DNA of 64,000 bases from Toxotes chatareus (lineage: Eukaryota > Chordata > Actinopteri > Toxotidae): NCBI GenBank assembly GCA_016801885.1, contig CM028895.1, forward strand, positions 4,488,001-4,552,000. Reading direction: 5' to 3'. Made by a program: the position numbers and the translations under genes. Shown here in pieces: positions 14,801 through 26,290 of the stretch; position 1 is the first letter of the stretch; each line of letters starts with the position of its first letter. The notes under the pieces were generated by a model. That model had not been told where the DNA came from, made no database searches, and worked only from the letters and a program-made list of their open reading frames with translations.

Positions 14801-17800
14801 GACAGGCAACAGTACAGAAGACACAAAATGTGCAGTGTTCGAGGGGGAAGGCCATGCTGGGAGGAAATCAGGAAATCAGGGCACGGGGTTAAAGTGATGA
14901 TCGTTTGGTTACGATGTTTTCTCCTTTGACTAAACACAGGAAGTGATGAGGATGAGCTGCTTCTTTTAACAGCTCAGTGTCTCTCTCGCTGCAAGATGTG
15001 TTTTATACCTGATGAATGATGAATATGTTTTAAAATGATAAACAGGATTTGAGGAGATCTAATTATCTAACGCGGAATGATCAATTCAGACAGATTTAAT
15101 GCTGCTTTTTGATTCGAGCGATCACAGTTTTGTTACTGCCACAAACGAGCAGAATAGATACTGAAATCACCTTGTTAGTGAGAAGGCTTTGATGTTATTC
15201 TGAGTGCACACAGGTCACCACAGTTAAAACGAAACACTACTTGCAGGATCCCTCTCTCATATTGCTGAAGGAAGGCCCTGTTCCTACAAACTGAACTGTA
15301 TCCAAACTGTGCAGGATGGCAGGAGAAACAGAAATCCATAGAACACAACATTTCAAGGTTATCATTTCATCTACTGATGCATCGATAACTACAATTATTG
15401 AAGCAGACTCGTGAAACCATTAGCAGCCAAATAAAAGCTTCACCCAGTGGATATGGATATAGAATGCTAACTGTCTGACACATTTTAACTATATAACAGG
15501 ATACTGTTGGATTTTTACCACACACCAAACCGTCTTTGCATAACATAAAAAACTAGACAAGGTAGTGAAACTGTGCAACTCCCAAAAAAGGAGAGCTCTT
15601 AGAAGAAGCTAGCATTTCACCTTGGGAGTTCAGCCTGACTGGCTAATTGCATAATCAATACAGAGCTGAGCTGAATCACAGGTGAGACTCTTGTGCGTGG
15701 TTTTCCACGCGGCAGCCCTGGGACCAGAAGAGGAAGGATGGATGGGGGAGGGAGCCACAGAGAGGAAAGATAATTGTTTACTACAGGCCTGTGTGGCCGT
15801 CTCCTAGCAACAGCTCTGACAAGCTCCGTATCAGGTGTGGCTAACCATGGCAGCCTCTGTTAGCCTTTAGTTCTGTGAGAGTGTGTGTACATCCAAAATA
15901 TAAGTACTGCTGTAACTGCAGTTTCCGGCAGAAACAAGAGGAGAGTGAAGGAGGGGGAGAGACATACAATACATGTGCAGTGCAAGTGTTTGAATGAGCC
16001 ACTACTAAAGCCTCTGTGCTACTTCTTTCCAATATACACTATATCTGTTAGTGTCCCAATCCTGATTCCCCCCACCACCACTACCACCACCCCTCCCCAC
16101 ATGTAGCTCAGATCTTGTTTTCTCATTAGCACGAACTGCTATCTGCGATCTTTTGTTAATGTTTGCATATTATTTTTCAGTGTTGATATGGAAGGAGGAT
16201 TTAATCCAGGCATACACACATGAACAGAAAAAAACCCCAATATGAACATAGACCTCCAGACTAACTTTCTATATCCGTGCTACACCAAAATTTAGCACAC
16301 CTGTCTACAGAAACCTTTACACAGACCAAAAGCCAACAAACACCTCTAAAGAACATTTTGTCTGAGTGACTTATTCTTTCAAGCTGGATGACTATATAGA
16401 ATTAGTAACTAAGAGCTCAATTACCAAACAGCGTCTGACGCAAAACCAAACCCCAACGTATTTCTGATGTTGCAGCTAGAGGATGCAGATGTAAGTCTTA
16501 ATAACGCTTTGAAACTCGGATTTGAACTTCCCTCTCTAACTCTCTTGTCATTCTTCACACAATTATTTCTGTCATTTCTTGTGTACAACAGAGACAAACA
16601 CATTAATGCCTTGAGGGAAGAGTGTAAGAAAGTGTGAGCTGTTATTCCCATTTATATGATTCATTGCACTGAGACAGAGGTATCAGGGAGGAAGTGTGAT
16701 AAAGCCAGGAAGAGGAGGCAATGACTGCGGGCTTTTGGACCTGCCTCCAAATGTGGCAGCTATAAACATCTTGGCCTTCAGACGTGGTCAAACAATATGC
16801 TGTATTAACTAGTTCATTTTGAGCATACTGAACCCCTGTACATCCAGCCACACAGTCCAGTTCTGGTTGGATCCTGATCCATGGACGTCGTTCAAGATCC
16901 GACACCGTGTTAATGTAAAAGAGACAGAATGGAGCAGGACAGAACTGGCTCCATTACAACATCTTCTGTTGTGTCAGAGCAGAAATGCACTAAAGACAGA
17001 AAAAAATAGCAGCAAACATTTGTGAAAGTGGAAGATTAGCCTTGAACTGGGTGGTCCCAAAAAACCTGAAAGAGAAAGACAAGCTTAATACTGCTTTTAC
17101 CTGACTTAATACTTGGTACATATAAGAAAACTGTCAGTGCTTGACAGTAACAACACTGTGTGCATTTGACGTACATGTGGCCAGAGCTGCGAGCCAAAAC
17201 CATTCAAATAGTTTGACTTTGTTCCAGGAAAAACAATCTTCAGCAGGTCTGTGCAGATTAACGCGTTGCTGAAATGTGAATGAGATCGTCTGCACCTCAC
17301 CACTTTTGAGATGATCAGCCTAGTGAGACTGACTGCAGACCAAACAAACCAACACTTTATCCCTTGATCACTGATACACTCCAGAGGCTCAGGGTTATTT
17401 TTCTAGGAAAATATGTGTTGAAATTGCCCCGGCTGCCAATTAAAATTCTAACTCAACTGCTCAAGCTTCCAAAGCAACAATTAAGCTTTTTGCTGTGGTT
17501 GGTGGCTGTTGCAGATCATCTACAGGTTTGGCTAACTATGTGCATCTATTTACCAGTTGAGAGAGAACGCAGGCCTGATAAGTATCCAAGTTGAGAGCAG
17601 ATACAGTTACAGACAGGCTCACATCAAACGGACGTCCGGCTGATGTAGCTGTGGGGCAGGGAGGGGGGAAGAGAGGCAGAGAAATTCCACCGGCAATTTC
17701 ATTAGTGATCAAATGGAAGTAAGACGTGTCTCTCTGCCTCCCTGTCTCGCCTGAAGTGCACACACAGCATGGGCCAACAAAATGGAAACTCATATCAGGC

Positions 17801-20800
17801 TTGGTCAGCTGCATTGCCGTTAGAGGTGTGGTCCACATGCTCCGGTAAAGACACAGCGCGATAACTCTACTCTGAACACTGTTTCTTAATGAGTCTATAA
17901 TCAGGATTGCTCACAATGATCAGCCTCCAGACAATTAACACCCACATCTGCAGCTCCACCTGGCTTTATAAAGCTTTATACTGACATTCACCTCACGGTG
18001 TGGCCCTCTAAAACTCTAATAACCCACTACACACTCTGCCTGCTCAGGACCAAACAGCAGATAAACGGTTAACAGCGCGCTGGTGAAGACACAGGAGCAT
18101 TTAGCTAATTAAGAGCTAGATATCAGGAGTTGGTGGAGACCAAAAATAGAGCTTAAAGAGAGGGAATAATGGTCTTGCATTCACCAGGTGGCCAAAAATG
18201 TGAAACTTGACTTTTTGAGCATGTTAGCATGGTGATGTTAGCACTTAGAGAAAAGCAATGTTGTGCCTAGGCACAGCCTCAGAGTCAGCTATCCAAAAGT
18301 CTGTTTCTTTCATCAGTAAAGTCTAAATACTCATTTAGGTACATCGTTTAAACTCCATAAAGCTGAAGTCTCCTGAGTCTCTCAGGTCACATTGCATTTT
18401 TCACTGTAAAACAAATCCCCTCAGCTTCAAAGGTCTGGATTACAACATCAGTGACAACTTGACAAAAGACTAAAAGCCCATAAGTAGAAAAAGCAGCCAC
18501 AGTGAACATTCAGTGGAAATTCAGGACCGTGGAGAAAAACTGAAAGTAGGCTGAGCTCAGAGGTGGCAGCAGCATCAGTAGTCTTTACTGGCATGCTGGC
18601 AAGCAAAGCCAGAGCTGGAGAATCACTGGACGATTTCCAAAGCATGGATAAGCATCATGCAATCTGAGTAAAATCAGCCATTAGCGACTGCATCACACTG
18701 GTGTGATGATAACTGGACTGAGAAGAGAGGAGGCTATGATGTCTCTGTCTCTTCACAGAAGCAGCGCCCTTTCCCAGAAATGCAGGATGATATTCACTGT
18801 TACAGGCCGACTGAGCTGCACTAAAAGCAAGAGATGAAAAGTGCGCTTTGAGAACTGGCTTAAGAGCCAATTCACAAAATTAAAGACATCAAAAAGGTAT
18901 TTTCATAACTCAAGATTTCAAGGTCAATTTTTTTTTAAATTACTGTGTCCAATTCTGTAGGAAATTGTTCAATATGAGCTGGACTGACGCTGGAAAAACA
19001 CACCAAAAGATGTTTAAACACTGTGTCAGCTTTTTCAGGAGAATCATGCATGTAGACTGCATGTCTCGGGACATGACTGTGGACTACATTCATTAGCCCA
19101 GATCAGAAAAAGGCAACCCATAAAGCTTTTGTTCTATTCCCAATGACATATCACATTGGGAGTTACCAAAAACAAAACAAAAACAGTTATATTTCAGAAT
19201 ATTTCTTATATGACTTTCACTTTCGGATCGTTTCAGATGCTGGGTTGGGGATGGCAGAAGAGTCCAGCCCTCATTGGTTTCCATGGGGCTTAAAATGGGC
19301 GGTTAGCCAGATGACACAGCCAATAGTACACTGCATCTTTGTTTCTTCAGCGAGGAAAGCGACAACGCCACGGCTAGTGACCCCGCAGGCTTGTAGTGAC
19401 ATCTGGCACTGGAATAGTGCGCCGTTATCAGCCTGGGCCACTTAACAGAAAGAAAACACACCAGAAAAGCCCTCTTCACCTCTGCCTCGAGGTGTCACTC
19501 AGTGCTTCAAATAAGCGACTCCCAGTGCTTCATATAGTAAGTGATGGTGAATGTCAGATGTGTGATGTTTTATATACACGCAGCTTCAATAAAAGCCGGA
19601 GTTGGCCACAGAAAATTGGTTTCCTCAGGTGGTAAATGCTACCCCTAACCCCCTCCCCACCCGATGGCCTCAACAATAGCCTCCCTCATTAACTATATGG
19701 CCTTTACTGCGTGAAATCGCACCTTTGCCGTTTTCCCCTGGAGCTTAAAAACGATAGCAAAGAATGGTTGTTAATTCACTGAACCAATATGCAGCGGTTG
19801 GAAACCCTGAAATCATTAAATACACAAAGACAAAACCTCAATTGAACATGTGAGGCCTTCAACACAAAGGGCTACAAAAACATATGTCCTTGCTTTCAGT
19901 GGCTAACAGTACTAAGACAGTGAGCTGCTGATTATCAGGACCTGCCTATTATGGAAATCAGCTTTGATCAAATTTTAGCAGAAGTTAGGTACCATCAAAC
20001 CTTTTACTGCTCAATTTCTATAAAGCACCTCGAAGTTTTCCTCAAAATAGGGCGGCACACAGCTAATCATGTACTGATTTTTTTTTTCTTTTTTTTGGGA
20101 TTGATCAATTCATCATTTGGTCTAAGAAACATCCAAACATTGAGAGAAATGCCCACCACAAGCTCTAGAGGTCCATCATGACAAGTTCAAATGTCTTGTT
20201 TTGTCTGCCTGTAATCAGTTGCTAGTATTCAGTTTACTCTCACAGAAGATGAAAGGGAACAAAAAAAATTGTTTACACGAATGATCATCTAATCTAAGCT
20301 GCAATTAACAATTATTTTCAGTCTCAATTAATATACTCGTTATTTTCTTGTTGAATTGAGGAATCTTATTCTAGAAAACAGAAGTATTACCTCTACAACT
20401 AAAAAAGCTGGGACTACTCGAACAATTAATCAGTCATCAGGTTTGCTGTTGAAGTTTACTTTTCCGTCCATCAACTAATAAGTTCAGCTCCAGATTAATC
20501 AGTTAATTGTTTCAGTTCTACTTCAAAGTAAAACTCACATATTCTTGTTGGTACAACAGCCAACTATTCATATTAGTTCCTTTATCTTGCTACAACACCA
20601 CCACTTCATTAAGAATCTGAATAAAAAAACATGTAGCAGGATAACAGTGACTCCTAAAAACAAGATTACATTATACCACAGAGTTATTTACAGTAGGTTC
20701 ATTCAAATTCAACAGGAACAAAACAACTACTGTGTTCAGTGCTACAATGCAAGTACTTAGCATATTTTTCCTGCCTGCACACCTTATTCAAATGTCTAAT

Positions 20801-23544
20801 CCATCAGCTATCACTCATCAACACTCAGATGAGCTAAGTTGCCCCTGAGGGCCACCAGGGGCCACCTGGCACCCACAGCAGGAGAGGAAGCTGCGGGGTG
20901 CTGAGGTGGGGGTGGGAGAGGTGTCAAAACCAGCCAGCAGTACACGCCGAACCACTGCCCCAAGGCATCGTTCACTTCAGATGAAAACATATTTCACACT
21001 CACTGCATAATGTCACTCATTCATCATTATAATAGAGAATTAATTGGAGCATCCATCCAACACATACTACCGGGCCGTGCCAGCAAATACAGCACACGCC
21101 ATTCTCGTACGTCAACGCCAGACTACTGGAAAAATTTGGCCCTTTCATTTTGCCCTGATTAAGTTTTTCAACCCCCCCCCCATTCTGTTAAAATCCAACC
21201 CATAACCCACTTCTTTTGACATTAAACCAACTTTTACTTTACCTGCAATTATTTGGCTATAATCATCAAAACTGGCAACACAGATCTGTCTTAAAAGCTG
21301 AAGTCTTAATAAACCCAACTCCACTTGATGGATTGTGTTGTGATATAATAGCCCTCATGAATCAGCAAAATGTCATGTTTGGAAGTGAACAGCGTTGCCA
21401 TAACCGTTTCTCCATACGAGAAGTAACAGAGTTCCCCCTCTAGGGTCTACATATCAAAGCATTTCCCCAGTCTAATTACCCTATCATGGCTCTGGCAGGT
21501 GCAAGCTCGTGGATTGGAACAAAGCCAGCCCTCATATATCAGGGCAACTTTAAAAGATGACCCAGATGACACTGCGAACCACTGCAATCGGATCCTTGTG
21601 AAGCATGCAATCGTTTGGCCGTGATGTGTGTCAATGCAAATAAGGACAGGATGCTGCTCAGAACCCCCATTTAATGAGGTCCGTCTTCTTCTTCTTCTTC
21701 AAAGGCACATGCACGTGACCCAAGACCTGACCCAAATCAGTAAGGAATTGTGGTAAATTTGGCAGCAGTGTGGTCCGTTAAGCTGCAGTTTGTTTGGATA
21801 AAACTGCAACTTTATTGACAGGTTTTTTTCTGTCAAGTCTTCCACTGCAGAGCTGTAGTTTTATGCACAACTGCAATCAGAGCTGCAACAATCAGTCAGT
21901 TAATTGATTTGATGCTCAAAAGAAAATTCATCCACACTTCTGTGCTAACTGATTAATCGTTCAAGTCACCCTTTCAAGCTAAAATGCAAACTAATTTGAT
22001 GGTTGCCTTTTTCTCAAGTGTGAGAATTTACTACTTCTAATGGTTTTATGATACACTGATTTTTTTGGAGGGGTTTGGACTGTCGGACCAAACAGGGCGT
22101 TTGTTGATATCACCTCGTGCTTAAGGACATTTGATGTGTGCTTTCTGATGTTTTAGCAACCAAACCATTACTGGAGAAAATGATGGCCGGATTAACTGAT
22201 AAGCAAAATAACCAGCCCAAGCTGCAAGGGCAGACAAAACCTTATGAATCTTATTTTAAAAAGGTGAACTTTTATCCAAACCAGTGATGCTGTGGTTCAC
22301 TGGAAGCATGCAGCACAGGAGAGGCTCCTCACCATTCATTAATGATTGTTTGGCATGTTCCCCCTGGTTTGTGTGCACCAAAAAGTGACCATTAAATTGC
22401 CCAAATTTTGAATGAGGTTCTGTGTTATGCTGTTCCCCTTGAAGAAGGGGTCAGGAAACACTCCTGTAGACTTATCTGGACCAAGAAATCTCACTCACCG
22501 GCCACGCAAACTTGAAGGGGATCAAAATCTTGCCAGCATCGTCGATTTTATTCGGGTTATTCTTTGAGCTCCTAAAAGAAAACATATTTCCACCGAGAAC
22601 TTGCGTAGATCCAGCTCCAAACGTGCAGGGGCTGGTGGTGGTGACCTCCATCTGGTACTCCTTCAGGCACACTTTGAAGTAAGTGTCGCACTCGTCTCGA
22701 GTGCAGCGCAGCTCCGGGGAGCTCCTGGAGCCGTCGCAGCACTCCCCGTCCGCCAGCTCGCCGTTTACATTCTCTATGGAGATCAGCTGCAGCTCGAAAT
22801 AGCCGGTTGACTGGGACACCTAGAAACAACATGTTAAAAAAGACCAAATTTATATATAGGCCCATATAAACAGCCTGCAGCATGATTTAGGCTACTTAAA
22901 TTGGTGCGTAAAGGTGGACAAGTGGCCAAACAGCGCCTGACTCTCAATTAAAACCAAATATCAAACCTTAGATGCCAGAATAATTTGTTGCATCATGAAT
23001 GGAGCACGTGAAGAGCCTACGACTTTGCAGGCTGGGTGTTTTTATTTTATTTTATTTTATTTATTTATTTTTATTTTAGATAGACAATCAGGTTACTCTC
23101 AGACGGGAGCAAATTAACCGCTGCAGCAGCCACTTGATCCAATGCAACTTACAACTTGTTTGGTTCAGGCCTAATTCTCCCACCCCCACTAAAAAAATAA
23201 GAAAAACGTGCGGGGCTCAGCATTGTAACCAAAATGGAGAGTAAGCCTGTATCAATTCCTCAGACTTCAATCTTGTCATGGTAACATGATCACATGCTCC
23301 ACAACTGACGGCTACGTAATTCAATTATCGATTAATGTGATGCGAATATGCAATGCCGGAGGGCAAATGCATCTGCCCACGCCCACCAACTTTTGACATT
23401 GGTCATTTTAAACATTTAATTTATTCACGTGGAGCAGAACAAAATGTTTTTCGATTAGAATACCAGCCCTCTTACCTCCGTCCATAACGTCAACAGCAGG
23501 CACACTATTGGGAAGCAATTCCTAATCCTGGTGCGATTCCACAT
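2577..23544 (-). CDS. jag2: jag2, Jagged-type Notch ligand, 5' part (exons 1-4; gene continues past the left edge)
   Basis: This encodes a single-pass membrane ligand of Notch receptors (DSL family) that acts on the sending cell in juxtacrine signalling. Four exons (23544-23476, 22819-22499, 5714-5660, 2834-2577) join in phase to 234 codons plus one base. Residues 1-23 are a signal peptide with a hydrophobic core (CFPIVCLLLTLW). Residues 24-130 and the following short exon form the MNNL/C2-like domain (YFELQL, ECCDG, DECDTYFKVCLKEYQ, LIVEAWDWDN). Residues 190-232 are a full DSL domain with its six cysteines at 190, 199, 203, 215, 223 and 232 and the receptor-contact stretch around PRDDYFGHYRC. 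EELLIER and IRVRCD resemble remembered human JAG2 more than JAG1, and the nudt14 neighbour supports jag2. I cannot tell whether it is a jag2a or jag2b paralogue. The EGF repeats, cysteine-rich region, membrane segment and tail are outside the window. Confidence 0.93.
3334..3353 (+). repeat. (TG)n microsatellite
   Basis: A pure TG run of 20 nt in jag2 intron 3. Confidence 0.95.
3704..3727 (+). repeat. (CA)n microsatellite
   Basis: A pure CA run of 24 nt in jag2 intron 3. It creates false Cys-Val repeats in antisense frames. Confidence 0.95.
5660..5714 (-). CDS. jag2: jag2 exon 3: end of MNNL/C2 domain
   Basis: This is a 55-nt exon bounded by acceptor TTTCCAG and donor GCA|GTAAGT. It reads RTYTLIVEAWDWDNGTRS and ends in phase 1. 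It is too short to appear as an open frame and was found from the conserved Jagged signature LIVEAWD. Small size and phase fit the Jagged family's short third exon. Confidence 0.93.
7070..7430 (+). repeat. Dispersed AT-rich 'GATTAATCGATTAT' repeat, copy a
   Basis: This degenerate copy follows the order I remember for a percomorph repeat: GATTAGTGGATTAATAAAC, CCCATCACAATTTCCTAAAA, TATTATCATATAG, TCACATTAGAGAAACTG, ACTGATTATCAAAATAGCCA. Related copies lie at 20095-20520, 21875-22235, 47345-47650 and 49600-49870. Confidence 0.55.
8087..8135 (+). repeat. (TG)n microsatellite with TCTG interruptions
   Basis: TG repeat of about 49 nt, interrupted by TCTG units near its right end. It lies in jag2 intron 2. 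Confidence 0.95.
9277..9300 (+). repeat. Poly(A) tract
   Basis: 24 consecutive A in jag2 intron 2. No adjacent SINE or retrogene body was recognised upstream. Confidence 0.95.
10152..10177 (+). repeat. Poly(T) tract
   Basis: 26 consecutive T in jag2 intron 2. No retroelement body was recognised beside it. Confidence 0.95.
12180..12520. promoter_or_regulatory. Candidate conserved non-coding element in jag2 intron 2
   Basis: This unique, non-repetitive stretch lies between repeat-bearing segments and has many homeobox-type cores (TTAATTTG, GCTAATTC, TTTAATTACC) and no long open frame. It reads like fish developmental enhancers, but conservation was not tested. Confidence 0.2.
13110..13219 (+). 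repeat. SINE-like 3' fragment
   Basis: A tRNA-type B-box-like GGGTTCAACTGGGGACC is followed by a pyrimidine-rich tract (CCTCCCCATGTCTGCC ... CATCTCTCTATTGTCAACT) and an AATAAA/A-rich end. This order is typical, from memory, of the tail of a common percomorph SINE. The 5' (A-box) part is not recognisable. Confidence 0.4.
17870..18200 (+). repeat. Dispersed repeat shared with 57324-57800, copy 1
   Basis: Segments such as CTGCTCAGGACCAAACAGCA, GAGCATTTAGCTAATTAAGA, CAGGAGTTGGTGGAGACCAA and AGGTGGCCAAAAA recur in the same order near 57490-57800. It is non-coding and probably a non-autonomous transposon remnant. Confidence 0.55.
18216..18293 (+). repeat. Dispersed teleost repeat, 'GTTAGCAT' family, tail fragment
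   Basis: The fragment contains GAGCATGTTAGCATGGTGA, GTTAGCACTTAG and GGCACAGCCTCAGAG, corresponding to the end of the copy at 26185-26290. It directly abuts another dispersed repeat ending near 18200. Confidence 0.5.
20095..20520 (+). repeat. Dispersed AT-rich repeat, copy b (possibly two fragments)
   Basis: The first part (GAGAGAAATGCCCACCACAA, TCAAATGTCTTGTTTTGTCT, TTCAGTTTACTCTCACAGAA) matches the middle of copy a. A second part (from about 20298, AAGCTGCAATTAACAATTAT, to TCAGTTAATTGTTTCAGTTC) looks like the two ends of another copy. Confidence 0.5.
21875..22235 (-). repeat. Dispersed AT-rich repeat, copy c, inverted
   Basis: Landmarks appear in reverse orientation: CTGATTAATCGTTCAAGTCA, TTCTCAAGTGTGAGAATTTA, GGTTTGGACTGTCGGACCAA, GATATCACCTCGTGCTTAAG. 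The region around 22000-22030 matches copy e around 49705-49735. Confidence 0.5.
22499..22819 (-). CDS. jag2: jag2 exon 2: MNNL domain
   Basis: This exon holds 107 codons, phase 0 at both ends, with acceptor TTTCTAG and donor CCG|GTGAGT. It starts VSQSTGYFELQL and contains NVNGEL, ECCDG, DECDTYFKVCLKEYQ, SPCTFG, VLGGN and the closing IPFKFAWP, all Jagged N-terminal landmarks. It is CpG-richer than its surroundings. Confidence 0.95.
22820..23475 (-). other. jag2 intron 1
   Basis: This 656-nt intron has the GTAAG donor of exon 1 and the TTTCTAG acceptor of exon 2. It carries a TTTTA-type low-complexity tract at 23039-23078. Nothing else is recognised. Confidence 0.85.
23039..23078 (+). repeat. 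(TTTTA)n / (TTTA)n low-complexity tract
   Basis: An imperfect TTTTA/TTTA repeat of about 40 nt in jag2 intron 1. Confidence 0.9.
23476..23544 (-). CDS. jag2: jag2 exon 1, coding part: signal peptide
   Basis: This exon holds 23 codons and ends in phase 0 at a GAG|GTAAG donor. It reads MWNRTRIRNCFP, then a hydrophobic run that serves as the signal peptide. The start is chosen because an in-frame TAA lies five codons upstream and the -3 base is G. The donor joins directly to the phase-0 acceptor of exon 2. Confidence 0.85.
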
Positions 23545-24100
23545 GCCTCCGATTAATTAGAGTGACATAGGGGGGGAGAAGCGATAAGAAAAGACAAACA
23601 GCCGCGGACCCGGCGACTAGTTCCTCCTCTCCTGACATGCAAAAATAAAATATTCACATGCGTGTTTTCTCCACCGCGTACGTCCAGATTTCACCGAGAC
23701 ATTACATGCGTGTGTTTGTGTGTGTGAGCAGGCGGCGGATTGCAGCGCAGTGACGGTCCATGCACAGGAGTATCCCTCCGTCAAATCTCTCCACACAGCA
23801 ACTGAGATGTTTCGTAGCCACAGCCTGAGGAGAGGATGTCTGCTTTGATTGGCAGCTACGCAAACCACTTACAAATTGGCCTGCGGGCAGTCTCTGAGCC
23901 AACCGGATTAAGGGGCGGACAATAGTAGCTGAAATAACCCCCACCAACCCTTCCTCCCTCCTCCTCCTCCTCCTCCTCCTCGCCGTCTTCCTCCTCCCAA
24001 AACTTGAATTATACTGGGTTTCTATTGAGCCTCGTTTTGGACAAACCGCATTACAGAGAGCAAACAAAGCAGGGGTCGACTTTAATTAATCTCACCCGCG
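23545..24100 (-). promoter_or_regulatory. jag2 5' leader and probable promoter
   Basis: CpG density is raised between about 23580 and 23780. Two CCAAT boxes lie on the gene strand (complement of ATTGG at 23848-23852 and 23875-23879), and a GGA triplet tract occurs at about 23952-23981. No TATA box is evident. The probable leader has several upstream ATGs, including an out-of-frame one at 23636-23638 whose 38-codon frame overlaps the main start. The transcription start cannot be placed from sequence alone. Confidence 0.45.
23952..23981 (+). repeat. (CTC)n tract in the jag2 promoter region
   Basis: A CTC/TCC triplet run (GGA on the gene strand) about 410-440 bp upstream of the jag2 start codon. 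It produces a spurious Arg-rich antisense frame. Confidence 0.9.
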
Positions 24101-25779
24101 AAGAGATTATAATGAGCAGGGCTTTTTATTTGAAATCAGGACCTTATCGGCGCTGAGTTGAATTTCATTACAGTGTATATTTGGCACAGAGACAAAGTTG
24201 GATGAAGGCGTCATTTCAGTCCAAACATTTAAATATAATTTGTTAGTAAAACCTTCAGAAACAGTCCTGCAAGCAGACATTTGTGTGGTCAGAGTGGACT
24301 AATTTCCGGTGACTGACATGTGATTTGATTATGATAATGTGATTACACTTTACATTAAATTAACAGTATACCTGGAACATTGGCTCCGAATGCCTCTCAG
24401 TGTGTTTTTATTTTTAATTTCGCGTTCAGGTGCATTTCCCTGGTGTTTTCATTATTAATCTAGTTGCTTTTCGTTATAATGATGCTGAAAAAAAACAAAA
24501 AACACCTGCTAGATTTCGTTTGGATTCACTGGTGAGAGAAACTGATGGTAATTTATTCAAATCCTCTCGCCAAAAAACATGCTTTTAATCATCTGTTTGC
24601 TGAAACATTAATGATTTTTTGAAAGTGAAACTGCCCCAACAACGCAGCACTTTTTCATCAACAAGACGAGACTCTCCTCAGGTCGACTCCATCCATTGCA
24701 GAAGGGTAGAGCGCCCTCTACTGTCCGCGCACCACCCGCCGGTTAACCTGGTTCCCTGAAGCCTGGCAATGAGATTTACACACATTTCTGAAGTCCATAT
24801 AGGGACGTTGTCCTAATCTGTTAAATATTAAATGGATCTTTATGTTTTTGTATTTCTCACTTAATGCAGCATTTATTTTTGTTTTGTTGCTGCAAGATTT
24901 GACGTGTGTCCCCAGCACACTAAACATACAACACTAAATATACTCCATGTTTAATTTCAGTTCTCTGCTGTAACCTGTGACTATCTGCTGCTGCACCAGC
25001 CCTGGTCCTGTCTGATACAAGGCCTTCTTCCCTCACATTGTACATACAACCACATGCAGTGCTGTAAAAACACCTGACCAGGTGACCTACATTACTGTGG
25101 CTCTGACTGTGGCATTTGTGGGACTGTACCAATGTTTTTTTTGCATGTTTTAGCTCTCAACGTCTGCCTGAAGGAGACACACTCTACTTCACACCACACA
25201 AACTGAAAGCACTTGGTATGGATGTGGGTAACACACCTTATTTTATAGGTGTGCACGGAATCCAAACTAGAAGGTATGCAGACATTAGAAAGATCATTAA
25301 AGGAACATTGCACTTGTTAATCCTCAACTAAACAGTTTAACCCAGGGCAAAGACAGTGGGCAGCACAATATAATTTCAGCTTATACAGGACAAAAACTAT
25401 GACAACAAAAGTTTTTCTTTAACATCCCTGCTGAGGTGTAAGATAAATTCAACAGGCCACCAGGAGACACCTCACTTGCTGTGTGACAGGCACAAACAAG
25501 AGAGAGAAGCTGCCAATCAAAGTGTCTGTGACGGCAGCCCCCCCTCCTCCCTCCATGTCCCTGTCTCCTTCGCATCAGGCGACTGCCAGTCCGTCAGATA
25601 GGCCTTGAAGGAGGCTGCCGATAGCCTGAGCCCCTGCAGCCGCTGTGACTGGAACGTTTCACACGCTGTCACGAGTACATGTGAGTGCTTTAAGTTGGAT
25701 CACACCTTGTAAAGGGCCTCAGGTGGTGAAGGAACAAGGTGTAAGGGTATATGTGTGTGTCACATTTAGGTTTTTAGCC

Positions 25780-26290
25780 ACACTAGCGGCGTCCCTCGGG
25801 GGACGGCAATGTTGGCCAGTGGGTCAGTCCACAACTTTGGTGCAGACTGAAATATGTCAACAACTTTTCCACAGACATCCATGATACCCAGAGGATGAAG
25901 CCTACTAACTTTGGTGACTCCATGACTTTTCCTTAGGTTCAGATTTGTGTTTTGACAACAATTAGATGGGACAAAGCAATTTCCTCCTTGTCTCCCTCAG
26001 AAGGAATTAACTTTTGAGATCCCTAAACTTTAACACCATTATTAGGTAACAAAAATACTGGGCCAAATACCCCAAAATATAATGACATTTTGTTTGTGTT
26101 CAGAGCTTATTGGCAAATGCTTGCATGCTGTGCTTCGGGAGAAACTGAGATGGTGAACGTGGTAAACATTGCACCTGCTAAACATCAGCATGTTAGCATT
26201 GTCACTGACAGCACATTAGCATGCCGATGTTAGCATTTAGCAGTGAATACAGCCCCACAGAGATGCTATCATGGCTGTAAATAATCAGCT
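25780..26290 (+). repeat. Dispersed teleost repeat, 'GTTAGCAT' family, long copy
   Basis: The stretch around 25837-25925 (ACTTTGGTGCAGACTGAAAT, then CATCCATGATACCCAGAGGA) and the 26150-26290 part (AACATCAGCATGTTAGCAT) match, from memory, a repeat abundant in percomorph genomes. A second copy is at 61004-61330, and only the GTTAGCAT tail occurs at 18216-18293. It has no coding capacity. Confidence 0.6.

Larger units (their letters stand above)
5715..22498 (-). other. jag2 intron 2, very large (16.8 kb)
   Basis: This is the longest intron in the window. It contains simple repeats (6181-6198, 8087-8135, 9277-9300, 10152-10177), degenerate dispersed repeats (about 7070-7430, 13110-13219, 17870-18293, 20095-20520, 21875-22235) and several unique-looking stretches that could be enhancers, the clearest near 12180-12520. 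No convincing exon was found on either strand. The longest open frame (about 9547-10092, minus) crosses homopolymer and proline-rich sequence and is rejected. Confidence 0.75.

Noticed and set aside
23702..24067. Arg-rich minus-strand frame upstream of jag2
   Set aside because: The Arg run is the (CTC)n triplet tract read antisense. The frame is not continuous with the jag2 start codon.
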